Virus record (IMG/VR): IMGVR_UViG_3300034104_001181
Location: 1-30,393 of that record
Length of the DNA: 30,393 nucleotides
Strand: one strand, 5' to 3'
DNA from: a virus
Below are positions 21,236 to 28,324 of the stretch, in pieces. The notes beneath the pieces were generated by a model that was given only the letters and a program-made list of their open reading frames with translations, ran no database searches and was not told the DNA's origin. The position numbers and the translations under genes are program-made. The stretch's first letter is position 1, and every line of letters begins with the position of its first letter.

Positions 21236-21724
21236 ATGAAATTAGAATATATAGTTAATTGTAAATACTATGGTGTTTCTAAAGTATATAATAAAGTTTT
21301 CTATTCAGATAAAGAATATTTTAACTTTAAGGAGTGGATAACACATAAGAAAGGATATACTAATGTTAAGTTTCTTAAAAAAGTAGTTGAAGATAGATCT
21401 GTATCTCCACTACAAATTAAACTACAAAGAAAAAATACAAAAGATAAATTAAAACAATACTTACTACATAATAAAAAAGAAGTATTATTTTTTAAGTTTA
21501 TATATTGTTTAATACATAATGAAGAAATAGTTTATGTAGGTAAAACAATTAATATACAGAATAGAATATTAGAACATAAAAAAGATAGTACTAAAGTTTT
21601 TGATAGTTTTTCTGTAATATCTCAATTACCAAATGAAATACCAGATAACGAATTACTTGCTTTAGAAGAAAAGTACATTAAGTTATTAAAGCCTAAATAT
21701 AATATTATACATAATAAAGTATAA
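21236..21724 (+). CDS. GIY-YIG homing-endonuclease-like protein
   Basis: This 162-residue protein has the GIY-YIG core in the second half: FIYCLIHNEEIVYVGKTINI, where FIY replaces GIY and YVG replaces YIG. RILEHKK and the C-terminal catalytic-type Glu in LEEKYIKLLKPKYNI follow. Residues 1-95 are a basic region that may bind DNA. It sits as a free-standing gene with its own promoter between lysis and recombination genes, which fits a selfish endonuclease insertion. The weak first motif could mean reduced activity. Confidence 0.72.
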   Translation: MKLEYIVNCKYYGVSKVYNKVFYSDKEYFNFKEWITHKKGYTNVKFLKKVVEDRSVSPLQIKLQRKNTKDKLKQYLLHNKKEVLFFKFIYCLIHNEEIVYVGKTINIQNRILEHKKDSTKVFDSFSVISQLPNEIPDNELLALEEKYIKLLKPKYNIIHNKV

Positions 21725-21735
21725 ACAAATTTGCT

Positions 21736-21743
21736 TACATTTG
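21736..21743 (+). promoter_or_regulatory. Promoter -7 box before the NinG-like gene
   Basis: TACATTTG stands four bases before ATG 21748 (TACATTTGTACTATG). The transcription start would be at or just before the ATG, so the message may be leaderless. An equal arrangement, TACATTTGAACTATG, precedes the GIY-YIG gene at 24326. Confidence 0.55.
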
Positions 21744-21747
21744 TACT

Positions 21748-22125
21748 ATGAAAGCTAAAACAAAATCACAACTAGTAAAAGATTTAGATGCAGTATTTAG
21801 CAAGTATATTAGATACTCTAATGCTAAGAATGGATATTGCACCTGTATTACTTGTGATAGAGAATATGAAGTTAAGAAAATACACTGTGGGCATTTTATG
21901 AGTAGGCAATATATGAGTACCAGGTGGGATGAAAGAAATGTAGCTCCACAATGTTATGGATGTAATGTAATGCAGCAGGGTAAGCAATTCGAATTTAGCT
22001 TAAAAATAGGAAAACAACTATCAGAGGAATTATACTTACTTTCTAAACAAACTAAAAAATGGAGTTTAGATGAAATAAAAGATATGATAGAACAATATAA
22101 AGACAAATTAAAAGAATTTTCTTAG
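21748..22125 (+). CDS. NinG/Rap-like recombination nuclease
   Basis: This 125-residue protein matches the NinG (lambda Rap) pattern: GYCTCITCDREYEVKKIHCG, HFMSRQYMSTRWDERNVAPQ and CYGCNVMQQGKQFEF, i.e. a Cys-pair zinc site, a 'HCGHF' His cluster, R-W-D-x-x-N and a second C-x2-C pair. NinG promotes resolution of recombination intermediates, probably as a structure-specific HNH-like endonuclease. The C-terminus is a charged helix. It precedes the ERF gene and fits a recombination set. A terminator follows at 22153. Confidence 0.85.
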   Translation: MKAKTKSQLVKDLDAVFSKYIRYSNAKNGYCTCITCDREYEVKKIHCGHFMSRQYMSTRWDERNVAPQCYGCNVMQQGKQFEFSLKIGKQLSEELYLLSKQTKKWSLDEIKDMIEQYKDKLKEFS

Positions 22126-22152
22126 TTTTCATAGTAATTTTTGTTTGAAATT

Positions 22153-22180
22153 GGGTAGCGTAACAGCTGCCCTTTTTTTT
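22153..22180 (+). terminator. Intrinsic terminator after the NinG-like gene
   Basis: GGGTAGC, loop GTAACA and GCTGCCC form a 7-bp stem with one G-T pair, followed by eight T. Confidence 0.9.
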
Positions 22181-22186
22181 GCAATA

Positions 22187-22205
22187 TGTTAAAAATTTGT
22201 TAAAG
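22187..22205 (+). promoter_or_regulatory. Operator-like array O2: two TGTTAAA elements, 11-bp period
   Basis: TGTTAAA at 22187 and TGTTAAAG at 22198 are 11 bp apart and begin just after the terminator. The nearer copy starts 43 bp upstream of the P2 -7 box, one helical turn further than in O1 and O3. Confidence 0.65.
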
Positions 22206-22218
22206 TATTAATATTTAG

Positions 22219-22248
22219 TTTGGTATTTAAAAAATAGTTATATATTTG
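22219..22248 (+). promoter_or_regulatory. Promoter P2 (Bacteroidetes type)
   Basis: TTTG at 22219-22222, 18-bp spacer and TATATTTG at 22241-22248. It is followed by the leader CATAATTAAAAACAAA shared with P1. This is the best promoter in the window and drives the recombination/replication operon. Confidence 0.85.
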
Positions 22249-22272
22249 CTTCATAATTAAAAACAAATAACT

Positions 22273-22449
22273 ATGAAAGATTTAATCGATTACCAAAGAT
22301 TTCAAGTAGAAGCACTACAAAGAAAAGTTTGCGACCTTGAAAGTAAATTAAATGAAGTAAAAACCTATGTGTTTGAACTTTGTGAAGATGATTGCCCAGA
22401 AGAGTACAAAACAATTATTAAACAACAACTTTACGAAATTAGCAAGTAA
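22273..22449 (+). CDS. Small helical protein, first gene of P2 operon
   Basis: This 58-residue acidic protein (MKDLIDYQRFQVEALQRKVC...) has a probable coiled coil at residues 8-32 and an acidic C-rich part (FELCEDDCPEEY). The stop TAA overlaps the next ATG (TAATG), so it is coupled to the ERF gene. I do not recognise it. Each TGTTAAA-controlled promoter is followed directly by such a short ORF. Confidence 0.6.
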   Translation: MKDLIDYQRFQVEALQRKVCDLESKLNEVKTYVFELCEDDCPEEYKTIIKQQLYEISK

Positions 22450-23018
22450 TGAAATTATTACACGAAAAACTAAGTAAAATCCAAGTAGAATTTAAATCGA
22501 ATAAAAGTAAATTTAATTCATTTGGTAAGTACAATTTTAGAAGTGCAGAAGATATTTTAGAAGCACTTAAACCATTTAATGAAAAGTATGGTGTATACTT
22601 TACTATAACTGAGGAATGTTTATTTTATGGTGATATACCAACTATTTCTTCAGCAGCAACTATACACGATATTGATGGTGTACAGGAAATTAAAGCTACT
22701 GCAATAGTAGGAGTTGATTTAGCACAAAAAGGTATGCAGATTCCACAAGCTTTTGGATCAGCCTCTAGTTATGGTAAAAAGTATGCTTTAGGTAACTTAT
22801 TACTTATTGACGATACACAAGATGCAGATGCAACTAATACACACGGAAAAGAAAGTAAACCAGAAGTTAAAGAAAAAGAGTTATCTTGGCTGAATAAAAA
22901 TACACCTGAATTTACACAAGCTATTGAATACTTAAAAAAAGGTGGTAAATTAGCAGCAATAGAAACTAAATACAAATTATCAAAATCAGTAAAAGACGAA
23001 TTATTAAAAATTAAATAA
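22449..23018 (+). CDS. ERF-family single-strand annealing protein
   Basis: This 189-residue protein would anneal complementary single strands in phage recombination. The ERF pattern is clear: FGKYNFRSAEDILEALKPFN near the start, YFTITEE, EIKATAIVGVDLAQKGMQIP, then AFGSASSYGKKYALGNLLLI followed by DDTQDADATN. The remainder is a charged C-terminal tail with KKGGKLAAIETKYKLSKSVK, perhaps for partner binding. The neighbours (SSB-like protein, RecA-like helicase, exonuclease) support a recombination-replication module. It is preceded by the 58-residue gene with a TAATG overlap. Confidence 0.92.
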   Translation: MKLLHEKLSKIQVEFKSNKSKFNSFGKYNFRSAEDILEALKPFNEKYGVYFTITEECLFYGDIPTISSAATIHDIDGVQEIKATAIVGVDLAQKGMQIPQAFGSASSYGKKYALGNLLLIDDTQDADATNTHGKESKPEVKEKELSWLNKNTPEFTQAIEYLKKGGKLAAIETKYKLSKSVKDELLKIK

Positions 23019-23035
23019 CTATTAAATTAAAAATT

Positions 23036-23329
23036 ATGAGTACATTATTAAACATTGGAATTAAACAACAAGATGGAAGTTATAAAAACTATACTTTATC
23101 TTTAAACGATGAAACTAACGGATACGGACAAAATGTTTCAGTATGGGAATCACAAACTAAAGAACAACAAGCTGCAAAAGAACAAAGAAACTTTGTAGGT
23201 AACGGAAAAGTAGTTTGGACTGATGGTAATGTTAAAGTAGCTGATAAAGTTGTAACTAATACAGAACACAACAACGCTAGGAACATTAAAGTAAATGGTG
23301 CTGAGGTAGTTGCTGATTTACCATTTTAA
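23036..23329 (+). CDS. Putative single-stranded DNA-binding protein
   Basis: This 97-residue protein begins MSTLLNIGIKQQDGSYKNYT and looks like an OB-type small beta protein (LSLNDETNGYGQNVSVWESQ, KVVWTDGNVKVADKV). It ends VVADLPF, resembling the DDLPF/DIPF acidic tip by which SSB proteins recruit partners. Position between the annealing protein and the helicase strongly suggests SSB. The length is short for a canonical SSB and the fold is inferred. Codon use shows higher AAC/GGT, as in a well-expressed protein. A terminator follows at 23338. Confidence 0.62.
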   Translation: MSTLLNIGIKQQDGSYKNYTLSLNDETNGYGQNVSVWESQTKEQQAAKEQRNFVGNGKVVWTDGNVKVADKVVTNTEHNNARNIKVNGAEVVADLPF

Positions 23330-23337
23330 TTTATCAA

Positions 23338-23364
23338 GGGTAGTGTAAAAGCTACCCTTTTTTT
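23338..23364 (+). terminator. Intrinsic terminator after the SSB-like gene
   Basis: GGGTAG, loop TGTAAAAG and CTACCC form a 6-bp stem, followed by seven T. The next ATG (23379) is close and no new promoter is obvious, so this may act as an attenuator that lowers helicase expression. Confidence 0.8.
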
Positions 23365-23378
23365 AAACAAAAAAAACT

Positions 23379-24287
23379 ATGTTAGCGAATTTATTAGATA
23401 TACAAAAAAACATTTTAGATGTTAAATATGGTAGAGTTAAAGAAGGACTTAAAATAAACATACCAGAGTTTGACGAACACATTAGATTTAAACCTGCAAA
23501 CTTTAACGTAATTATAGGACACGCAAACGTAGGAAAAACTACAGTTATTCTTTACTTAATGACTATGTATACAATAAAGCATAATATTAAGTGGTTAATC
23601 TTTTCAAGTGAAAATACCTCAACCTCAGTAGCTAGAAAAATACTAGAATTTGCTAGAAATAAAGCAATACAGCAAATGACTGATGATGAAATAGAATTTG
23701 GTTTAAACTGGGTATTACAGCACTTTAAAATAATTGATGTAGATAAACTATACACTTATAAAGATTTACTTAAAGAAGCTAAAGAAATACACGATGAATG
23801 GCACTATGAAGGTTTACTTATTGACCCTTACAATTCATTAGCAAAAGATAGAGATTTAATGAAAAATGTAGGTAGCCACGAATACGATTATCAAGTATCT
23901 AGTGAAATGCGTTTATTTTGTAAAGAAAATCAAATATCTATTTGGTTAAATACCCACGCTGTTACAGAAGCTTTAAGAAGAACACACCCAAAAGAACACG
24001 AATATAATGGTTTACCAGTGCCACCCAATATGGCAGATGTAGAAGGTGGTGGTAAATGGGGTAACAGGGCAGACGATGTATTTACTATACATAGATATAC
24101 ACAGCATCCTACAGATTGGATGATTAGCGAAGTACACGTTAGAAAAGTTAAAGAAGTAGAAACAGGTGGTAGGCCTACCTCAATAGATGCACCTATTAAA
24201 TTAAGAATGATGCCTAACAATATTGGCTTTACTTATGCAGGTGTAAACTTACTACAAGCAAAAAACATTAAAGGATTGGACTTTTAG
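23379..24287 (+). CDS. DnaB-like helicase / RecA-fold ATPase
   Basis: This 302-residue RecA-fold ATPase would unwind the replication fork or load on recombination intermediates. Walker A is GHANVGKTT at residues 47-55; Walker B is GLLIDPYNS with Asp149; SSEMRLFCKENQISIWLNTH provides the sensor-like 'N-T-H' strand. It lacks the N-terminal helical domain of full DnaB, so it is closer to phage-type helicases of about 300 residues or a RecA-like KaiC relative. It follows the SSB-like gene and a terminator/attenuator. Confidence 0.8.
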   Translation: MLANLLDIQKNILDVKYGRVKEGLKINIPEFDEHIRFKPANFNVIIGHANVGKTTVILYLMTMYTIKHNIKWLIFSSENTSTSVARKILEFARNKAIQQMTDDEIEFGLNWVLQHFKIIDVDKLYTYKDLLKEAKEIHDEWHYEGLLIDPYNSLAKDRDLMKNVGSHEYDYQVSSEMRLFCKENQISIWLNTHAVTEALRRTHPKEHEYNGLPVPPNMADVEGGGKWGNRADDVFTIHRYTQHPTDWMISEVHVRKVKEVETGGRPTSIDAPIKLRMMPNNIGFTYAGVNLLQAKNIKGLDF

Positions 24288-24313
24288 TTATCTACTTATT
24301 AAAAATTAATTTA

Positions 24314-24321
24314 TACATTTG
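24314..24321 (+). promoter_or_regulatory. Promoter -7 box before the second GIY-YIG gene
   Basis: TACATTTG, four bases, then ATG 24326. The transcript may be leaderless. It has the same spacing as at 21736. Confidence 0.5.
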
Positions 24322-24325
24322 AACT

Positions 24326-24742
24326 ATGGAAAAAATGGTTTTAAGTTTAGAAGTAAATAAAAACTCAGAGCTTTACAATATTGATAAATTATTAGATTGT
24401 TTTTATTATTGTAATGAAGTAAGTTGGCATCATAGGTTTAATAATCATAAATATTATTTAGAAAGAAATTTAAAAGGAATTTATTTTTTATACAATACAG
24501 ATAAAGAAATAATTTATATTGGTAAAACAATTAATTGTATTAGACAAAGATTAAAAGAGCATTTATATTTAGATTTTTATAGAGGTTTAGATTATTATAA
24601 TCTTAAAAGAATGGTTTTAAAAAGAAAACAATCTGTATATTTTTCTTATATTGAAGTTGAAAAAAACTTAATTGATTCGGTAGAAATATTATTAATTAAT
24701 AAATATAAACCTAAATACAATGTACAGTTTAACAATTTATAA
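24326..24742 (+). CDS. GIY-YIG endonuclease
   Basis: This 138-residue protein has a good GIY-YIG core: KGIYFLYNTDKEIIYIGKTI (GIY at 51-53, YIG at 64-66), then IRQRLKEHLY and, near the end, EILLINKYKPKYN with the likely metal-binding Glu120. It has a short N-terminal extension (residues 1-48) with many aromatics. It is probably a selfish homing endonuclease inserted between the helicase gene and small operon genes. Its own promoter fits independent expression. Confidence 0.82.
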   Translation: MEKMVLSLEVNKNSELYNIDKLLDCFYYCNEVSWHHRFNNHKYYLERNLKGIYFLYNTDKEIIYIGKTINCIRQRLKEHLYLDFYRGLDYYNLKRMVLKRKQSVYFSYIEVEKNLIDSVEILLINKYKPKYNVQFNNL

Positions 24743-24752
24743 AATTTAAACA

Positions 24753-25070
24753 ATGGAAAAAATAACAATTAAAAATCATTTAAACGATTTGCAATTAAGC
24801 ACTAGCAGAATGTTAGTTTATCACTCTGATAATGCTGAACTATTAACCTACTTTAAAAATGTAACTTTTAAGCTACAAATGATAGAGGAGTTAATTAATG
24901 CAGAAGATGGCTTAGATTTTGCAGTTATTGAAGAAGCATTTAAAACGATTTTAAAGCAAGATAATGAATTAACTAATATAGAAATTAACATACAGGTTAA
25001 ACCTGCTTTAAAAGAGATAAAAATAGGTAAAATAAAAGCTAAACTTTTCAATTATGATATTGCTTACTAG
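24753..25070 (+). CDS. Hypothetical protein
   Basis: This 105-residue protein begins MEKITIKNHLNDLQLSTSRM. It is helical in the first 75 residues, then has strand-like VKPALKEIKIGKIKAKLFN. I do not recognise a family. It starts 10 bp after the GIY-YIG stop with an A-rich leader and overlaps the small membrane gene by 17 bp. This stretch (24753-27109) is a close-packed operon of early genes. Confidence 0.7.
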   Translation: MEKITIKNHLNDLQLSTSRMLVYHSDNAELLTYFKNVTFKLQMIEELINAEDGLDFAVIEEAFKTILKQDNELTNIEINIQVKPALKEIKIGKIKAKLFNYDIAY

Positions 25071-25251
25071 TTTATTAATATTTACTCTAATAACTTGGGC
25101 GGTTTACTCAGGTAAAGAGTTACAATTTGCAATTATACACGGCTTTATGATAGGCTGTTTATACGATGTAGATCAACAAGAAGAAGAAAATTACCACACT
25201 ATACAGGTGTTACTAGGTATTTTATCAATTAATATTTTATGGGAATCTTAG
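25054..25251 (+). CDS. Small membrane protein
   Basis: The 65-residue protein begins MILLTSLLIFTLITWAVYSG, one hydrophobic helix, and continues GKELQFAIIHGFMIGCLYDV, then an acidic loop DQQEEENYHTI and a second, weaker hydrophobic end VLLGILSINILWES. Two-segment hairpin topology is possible. Small proteins with an 'LLGI-x-S-I-x-x-LWE' ending occur in Bacteroidetes phages, as I recall; function unknown. It overlaps both neighbours. Confidence 0.62.
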   Translation: MILLTSLLIFTLITWAVYSGKELQFAIIHGFMIGCLYDVDQQEEENYHTIQVLLGILSINILWES

Positions 25252-25751
25252 AAAAAGTTGCAGAGTACCAAGATTACTTAGTAGAATTAGCTTCAGTATT
25301 TGACTCAGAATTTGCAGAAGATATTGTACAAGAATTTTACCTTTTGCTACATAAATACAAAGTAACAGAAGAACAAATGTTTACTAATGGTAAATTAAAT
25401 AGAGGTTATTGCTTTATTATTATTAGAAACATACATTTTCAAATTTACAATGTTAAGAAACGAATAACTAAATGCGAATTAAATGAAGAAATTTACAATA
25501 TGGTAGATGACTTTGATTTAGAAAAAGAGTTAGATTGGAACGAATTTAGAATTAAAGCAGAATCTGAAGTAAACAACTGGGATTGGTACGATAAAAAACT
25601 ATTTTCTATTTATAGAGATTCTAATATTAGTATTAGAGGACTTGCAAAAGAAACAGGAATAAGCTTTGTAAGTATATTCCACTCACTAAAAAAACATAAA
25701 GAAAAATTAAAAGAATTATTAAAAGAAGATTACGATAACTTAAAACTATAA
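25239..25751 (+). CDS. Sigma-factor-like regulatory protein
   Basis: This 170-residue protein has a sigma-70-like plan: an N-terminal region with SEFAEDIVQEFYLLLHKYKV, like region 2, then RGYCFIIIRNIHFQIYNVKK, then a C-terminal helix-turn-helix NISIRGLAKETGISFVSIFH followed by SLKKHKEKLKELLKEDYDNL, like region 4. A Trp-rich linker (NNWDWYDKK) separates them. It could redirect host RNA polymerase to phage promoters, perhaps the shared leader of structural genes; that target is a guess. It overlaps the upstream small membrane gene by 13 bp. Confidence 0.65.
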   Translation: MGILEKVAEYQDYLVELASVFDSEFAEDIVQEFYLLLHKYKVTEEQMFTNGKLNRGYCFIIIRNIHFQIYNVKKRITKCELNEEIYNMVDDFDLEKELDWNEFRIKAESEVNNWDWYDKKLFSIYRDSNISIRGLAKETGISFVSIFHSLKKHKEKLKELLKEDYDNLKL

Positions 25752-25754
25752 ATT

Positions 25755-26126
25755 ATGGCAAAAAGAAAACCAAAAGGATTAGGAGATACTGTAGAGCAAA
25801 TTACAACTGCTACAGGAATTAAAGCAGTAGTAGATGCTGTATCAAACGCTACAGGAATAGATTGTGGATGTAGTGCAAGAAAAGAATTTCTAAATAAGAT
25901 TTGGAGTTACAGAAAACCAAACTGCTTAAACGATGAAGATATAGAATTTTTACTACCTTACTTTCAGTTTAAAAAAGAAACTTTAACACCAAAAGAACAA
26001 TGGAGAATTAAAGATATTTATAAAGCTGTATTTAATGAAGTAATACAAGATAGTAACTGTGCTAGTTGCTGGAGAGATACTTTGAACGATTTAAGAAAAG
26101 TTTACGAAACTCAACAGGATGCATAA
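25755..26126 (+). CDS. Hypothetical protein with CGC and CxxC motifs
   Basis: This 123-residue protein begins MAKRKPKGLGDTVEQITTAT, with GIKAVVDAVSNATGIDCGCS, then a helical body and DSNCASCWRDTLNDLRKVYE at the end. The start 'K-G-L-G-D-T-V-E-x-I-T-x-A-T-G-I' with 'DCGC' is a pattern I know from small Bacteroidetes-phage proteins; its function is not known to me. The two cysteine pairs could bind metal or iron. It starts 3 bp after the sigma-like gene and overlaps the next gene by 8 bp. Confidence 0.65.
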   Translation: MAKRKPKGLGDTVEQITTATGIKAVVDAVSNATGIDCGCSARKEFLNKIWSYRKPNCLNDEDIEFLLPYFQFKKETLTPKEQWRIKDIYKAVFNEVIQDSNCASCWRDTLNDLRKVYETQQDA

Positions 26127-26520
26127 CTGGAACGAACAAGATCTATTTCTTTGGCTAAAAGAAAATATCTATAAGGACTTGGTTAAATCTAAAAACCAAA
26201 TGAGCCGATGGGATTGCTATTCACCACAATTTAAACACAGAATAGAATTGAAGTGTAGAACGGCACACTACGATAATATGCTTTTAGAAAAGAAGAAGTA
26301 TGATGCTATGTTAGTAGAATGTGAAAAGCATTTAGATATTCCTATTTATGTTAATTCTACTCCAAGGGGTGTTTACTTTTGGAATTTACTAATGGTAAAA
26401 CCTGATTGGGAAACTAACAACAAAAACCCTGCTTCTACACACTTTAGTTTACGATACAAAGTAGCAAAAGAAGTAACTTATTTAAAAATACAACCTGAAA
26501 ACATTTTAAAAGAAATATGA
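26119..26520 (+). CDS. Putative PD-(D/E)XK nuclease-like protein
   Basis: This 133-residue protein begins MHNWNEQDLFLWLKENIYKD. The segment SRWDCYSPQFKHRIELKCRT has D then E-L-K with the spacing of a PD-(D/E)XK core, followed by EKKKYDAMLVE, the usual helix. The later part (YVNSTPRGVYFWNL) is strand-like. It could be a Holliday junction or single-strand nuclease for recombination. The call is from the core motif only. It overlaps both neighbours by a few bases. Confidence 0.55.
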   Translation: MHNWNEQDLFLWLKENIYKDLVKSKNQMSRWDCYSPQFKHRIELKCRTAHYDNMLLEKKKYDAMLVECEKHLDIPIYVNSTPRGVYFWNLLMVKPDWETNNKNPASTHFSLRYKVAKEVTYLKIQPENILKEI

Positions 26521-26867
26521 ATATAATACAACTAGAATATTTAAAATCAATTATCTTAGGGCAACTACTTTTAGAAGCTAACGATAATTTAAAAACAACT
26601 ACACAATACAGACAAAGTTTAAAGAATAGAATTAACTCTTTAAATAAAGACCTGGAGCATATTGTAAGTGAAGAATATGTTAAGATGCATAAATCAGAAC
26701 CTGAAATGCTTTTAAACATAGAAAGAAAGATAGAAAGTTTAGTACACAAACTAGCAACTAAAACTATTGATGAATTAGTAATGTTAGAAGCTATTATAGA
26801 AAAGTACGAAACTAACAAAGAATGGTTTTTAGAATATGCTGAATCTGAATTTTTAAGAATAGAATAA
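26517..26867 (+). CDS. Hypothetical coiled-coil protein
   Basis: This 116-residue charged protein (MNIIQLEYLKSIILGQLLLE...) is helical throughout, with likely coiled coils around TTTQYRQSLKNRINSLNKDL and LLNIERKIESLVHKLATKTI. It does not match a family I know. A long reverse-strand frame over the same region is a shadow of its repetitive AT-rich sequence. It overlaps the preceding gene by 4 bp (ATGA) and abuts the DUF3310 gene (TAATG). Confidence 0.68.
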   Translation: MNIIQLEYLKSIILGQLLLEANDNLKTTTQYRQSLKNRINSLNKDLEHIVSEEYVKMHKSEPEMLLNIERKIESLVHKLATKTIDELVMLEAIIEKYETNKEWFLEYAESEFLRIE

Positions 26868-27109
26868 TGGGACAAGTAGATATGAGAGCAACACAGTTAC
26901 ATTACGAAAACAACAAAGGTTATGATGTAATAGATTTTATTAAAGATTATAACTTAAACTTCAATAGAGGTAATATAATTAAATACTTAGCTAGAGCCGG
27001 TAAGAAAGATAACGAACTCCAGGACTTAAGAAAAGCTTTAGATTATCTGCAAAGAGAAATAGAGCATTACGAAAAACTACAAACTGAATGGATTGAAAAC
27101 AATAAATAA
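26867..27109 (+). CDS. DUF3310 family protein
   Basis: This 80-residue protein shows YENNKGYDVIDFIKDYNLNF, then RGNIIKYLARAGKKDNELQD and LRKALDYLQREIEHYEKLQ. The 'H-Y..., G-N-x-[IV]-K-Y-[IL]-x-R-A-G-K-K, D-L-x-K-A-x-x-Y-L' signature is DUF3310, a common phage family sometimes called SaV-like or nucleotide-kinase-associated; its activity is not established. It starts at the TAATG overlap with the upstream gene. Confidence 0.85.
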   Translation: MGQVDMRATQLHYENNKGYDVIDFIKDYNLNFNRGNIIKYLARAGKKDNELQDLRKALDYLQREIEHYEKLQTEWIENNK

Positions 27110-27117
27110 TTTATACT

Positions 27118-27261
27118 ATGCCAATACCAACACCACAACCAGAAGAAAAAGAAAATGAATTTATACAAAGATGTATGATTGACGATATAATGGTAGAAGA
27201 ATACCCAGATAAAGATCAACGATACAGTATTTGTATAGCACAAATTAAGGGAAGCAAATAG
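27118..27261 (+). CDS. Small MPIP-type phage protein
   Basis: This 47-residue protein begins MPIPTPQPEEKENEFIQRCM, with MVEEYPDKDQRYSICIAQIK at the end. The order 'M-P-I-P, x-F-I-x-R-C-M, E-[YF]-P-x-x-x-Q-R-x-x-[IV]-C' is a motif I know at the start of phage capsid or protease proteins and as a free small protein; function unknown. The last codons and TAG lie inside the following terminator stem, so translation and termination may interfere. Confidence 0.72.
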   Translation: MPIPTPQPEEKENEFIQRCMIDDIMVEEYPDKDQRYSICIAQIKGSK

Positions 27262-27274
27262 CTTCCTTTTTTTT
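27249..27274 (+). terminator. Intrinsic terminator overlapping the MPIP gene stop
   Basis: GGAAGC (27250-27255), loop AAATA and GCTTCC form a 6-bp stem followed by eight T. The stop TAG (27259-27261) is in the loop and stem. Confidence 0.88.
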
Positions 27275-27292
27275 GTTAAATATTTGTTAAAA
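27274..27292 (+). promoter_or_regulatory. Operator-like array O3: two TGTTAAA elements, 11-bp period
   Basis: TGTTAAAT at 27274 and TGTTAAAA at 27285 are 11 bp apart and start at the end of the terminator T-run. The nearer copy starts 33 bp upstream of the P3 -7 box, as at P1. Confidence 0.65.
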
Positions 27293-27295
27293 AGT

Positions 27296-27325
27296 TTTGT
27301 AGTTAAAATAGAAGTTTTATATTTG
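27296..27325 (+). promoter_or_regulatory. Promoter P3 (Bacteroidetes type)
   Basis: TTTG at 27296-27299, 18-bp spacer and TATATTTG at 27318-27325, identical in geometry to P2. The leader TATAATTTAAAAACAAAC leads to ATG 27349. It drives the exonuclease-methyltransferase operon. Confidence 0.85.
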
Positions 27326-27348
27326 CTTATAATTTAAAAACAAACACT

Positions 27349-27558
27349 ATGAACAAACAAGAAATTATTACAAAACTAGAAAAGTTATTAGCTTTATCGG
27401 AAGCTAGAGAAGATGTTTACTTGGTAGCTAATTTAATGGATATTATAGCTGCTTTAACAAAAGAATTTGATTTAAGTGATATGTATGCACAAGAAATTAG
27501 AAACGCTTTGCAAATGGACGAAACAGAACAATTATTAAATAACATTAAAATAAGATAA
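27349..27558 (+). CDS. Small helical protein, first gene of P3 operon
   Basis: This 69-residue acidic, all-helical protein begins MNKQEIITKLEKLLALSEAR. I do not recognise it. Like the first genes after P1, P2 and P4 it is short, and it stands before the exonuclease gene by 1 bp. Its possible roles include a regulator or inhibitor made in quantity at the start of the operon. Confidence 0.66.
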   Translation: MNKQEIITKLEKLLALSEAREDVYLVANLMDIIAALTKEFDLSDMYAQEIRNALQMDETEQLLNNIKIR

Positions 27559-27559
27559 T

Positions 27560-28324
27560 ATGATAACTACATTTGATGGAAAACGCTGGGATAAAAAAGA
27601 AATATTAGATAATATGTACGATGATAGTTTTTACTATGGTTACTTAGGGCAAAACGCTTTAAGTAGTTCAAGTATTAAAACTTTATTATCTTCTCCTAAA
27701 ACTTATTATTTTACTACTAAATACGGATCAGGAGAAACACAAGCTTTAAGAGATGGCAAACTATTTCACACAATGGTATTAGAGCCAAATAAATTAGATG
27801 ATATGGTTTTTGTAGAAGCTGCAACAAAAGCAAGTAAAGAATATAAACTAGCAAAAGAATCAGGAAAAGAAGTTTACACTAATAGCGAACTAAAAGCAGC
27901 AGAAAGATTAACAGATGCTTTGTTTAGAAATGAAGCAGTAAAAGAATACTTAACAAAAGCAGAATTTGAAGTACCACAAATAGCTATGATAGATGGTATT
28001 CCAATTAGAGCAAAAGCAGATATACTAAAAGGCAATACTATTATAGATTTAAAAACTACTACAGGTATAAAAGATTTTAGATACTCAGCAGATAAATACT
28101 CTTACGATTTACAAGCTTGGCTGTATAGAGAAATGTTTGGTGTAGATAACTTTGTATTTATTGCAATAGATAAAGGTAGTTTAGATATAGCTATATTTGA
28201 ATGTAGTGATGAATTTTACGCTAAAGGAGAAGAAAAGTTTAAGCAAGGTGTGAGTAACTATAAATACTTCTTTCAAACTGAAGGAGTAGATTTAGACCAA
28301 TATGTACTAAGAGGAATATTATAA
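27560..28324 (+). CDS. PD-(D/E)XK exonuclease (RecE/DUF3799-like)
   Basis: This 254-residue nuclease likely resects double-strand ends to make single strands for the ERF annealing protein. It starts with FYYGYLGQNALSSSSIKTLL, then LRDGKLFHTMVLEP with His70, FEVPQIAMIDGIPIRAKADI with Asp154, and IIDLKTTTGIKDFRYSADKY with Asp163 and Lys165. SYDLQAWLYR gives the motif IV Gln/Tyr. The layout (His, D...DLKT, QxxxY) matches the PDDEXK_1/DUF3799 phage exonuclease family. It ends overlapping the next gene by a base (ATAATGG). Confidence 0.87.
   Translation: MITTFDGKRWDKKEILDNMYDDSFYYGYLGQNALSSSSIKTLLSSPKTYYFTTKYGSGETQALRDGKLFHTMVLEPNKLDDMVFVEAATKASKEYKLAKESGKEVYTNSELKAAERLTDALFRNEAVKEYLTKAEFEVPQIAMIDGIPIRAKADILKGNTIIDLKTTTGIKDFRYSADKYSYDLQAWLYREMFGVDNFVFIAIDKGSLDIAIFECSDEFYAKGEEKFKQGVSNYKYFFQTEGVDLDQYVLRGIL

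Noticed and set aside
26444-26875. 143-residue minus-strand frame opposite the gene 26517-26867
   Set aside because: Its Ser/Leu/Ile-rich sequence follows from the complement of a helical Lys/Glu-rich gene; the plus-strand gene has neat overlaps on both sides.
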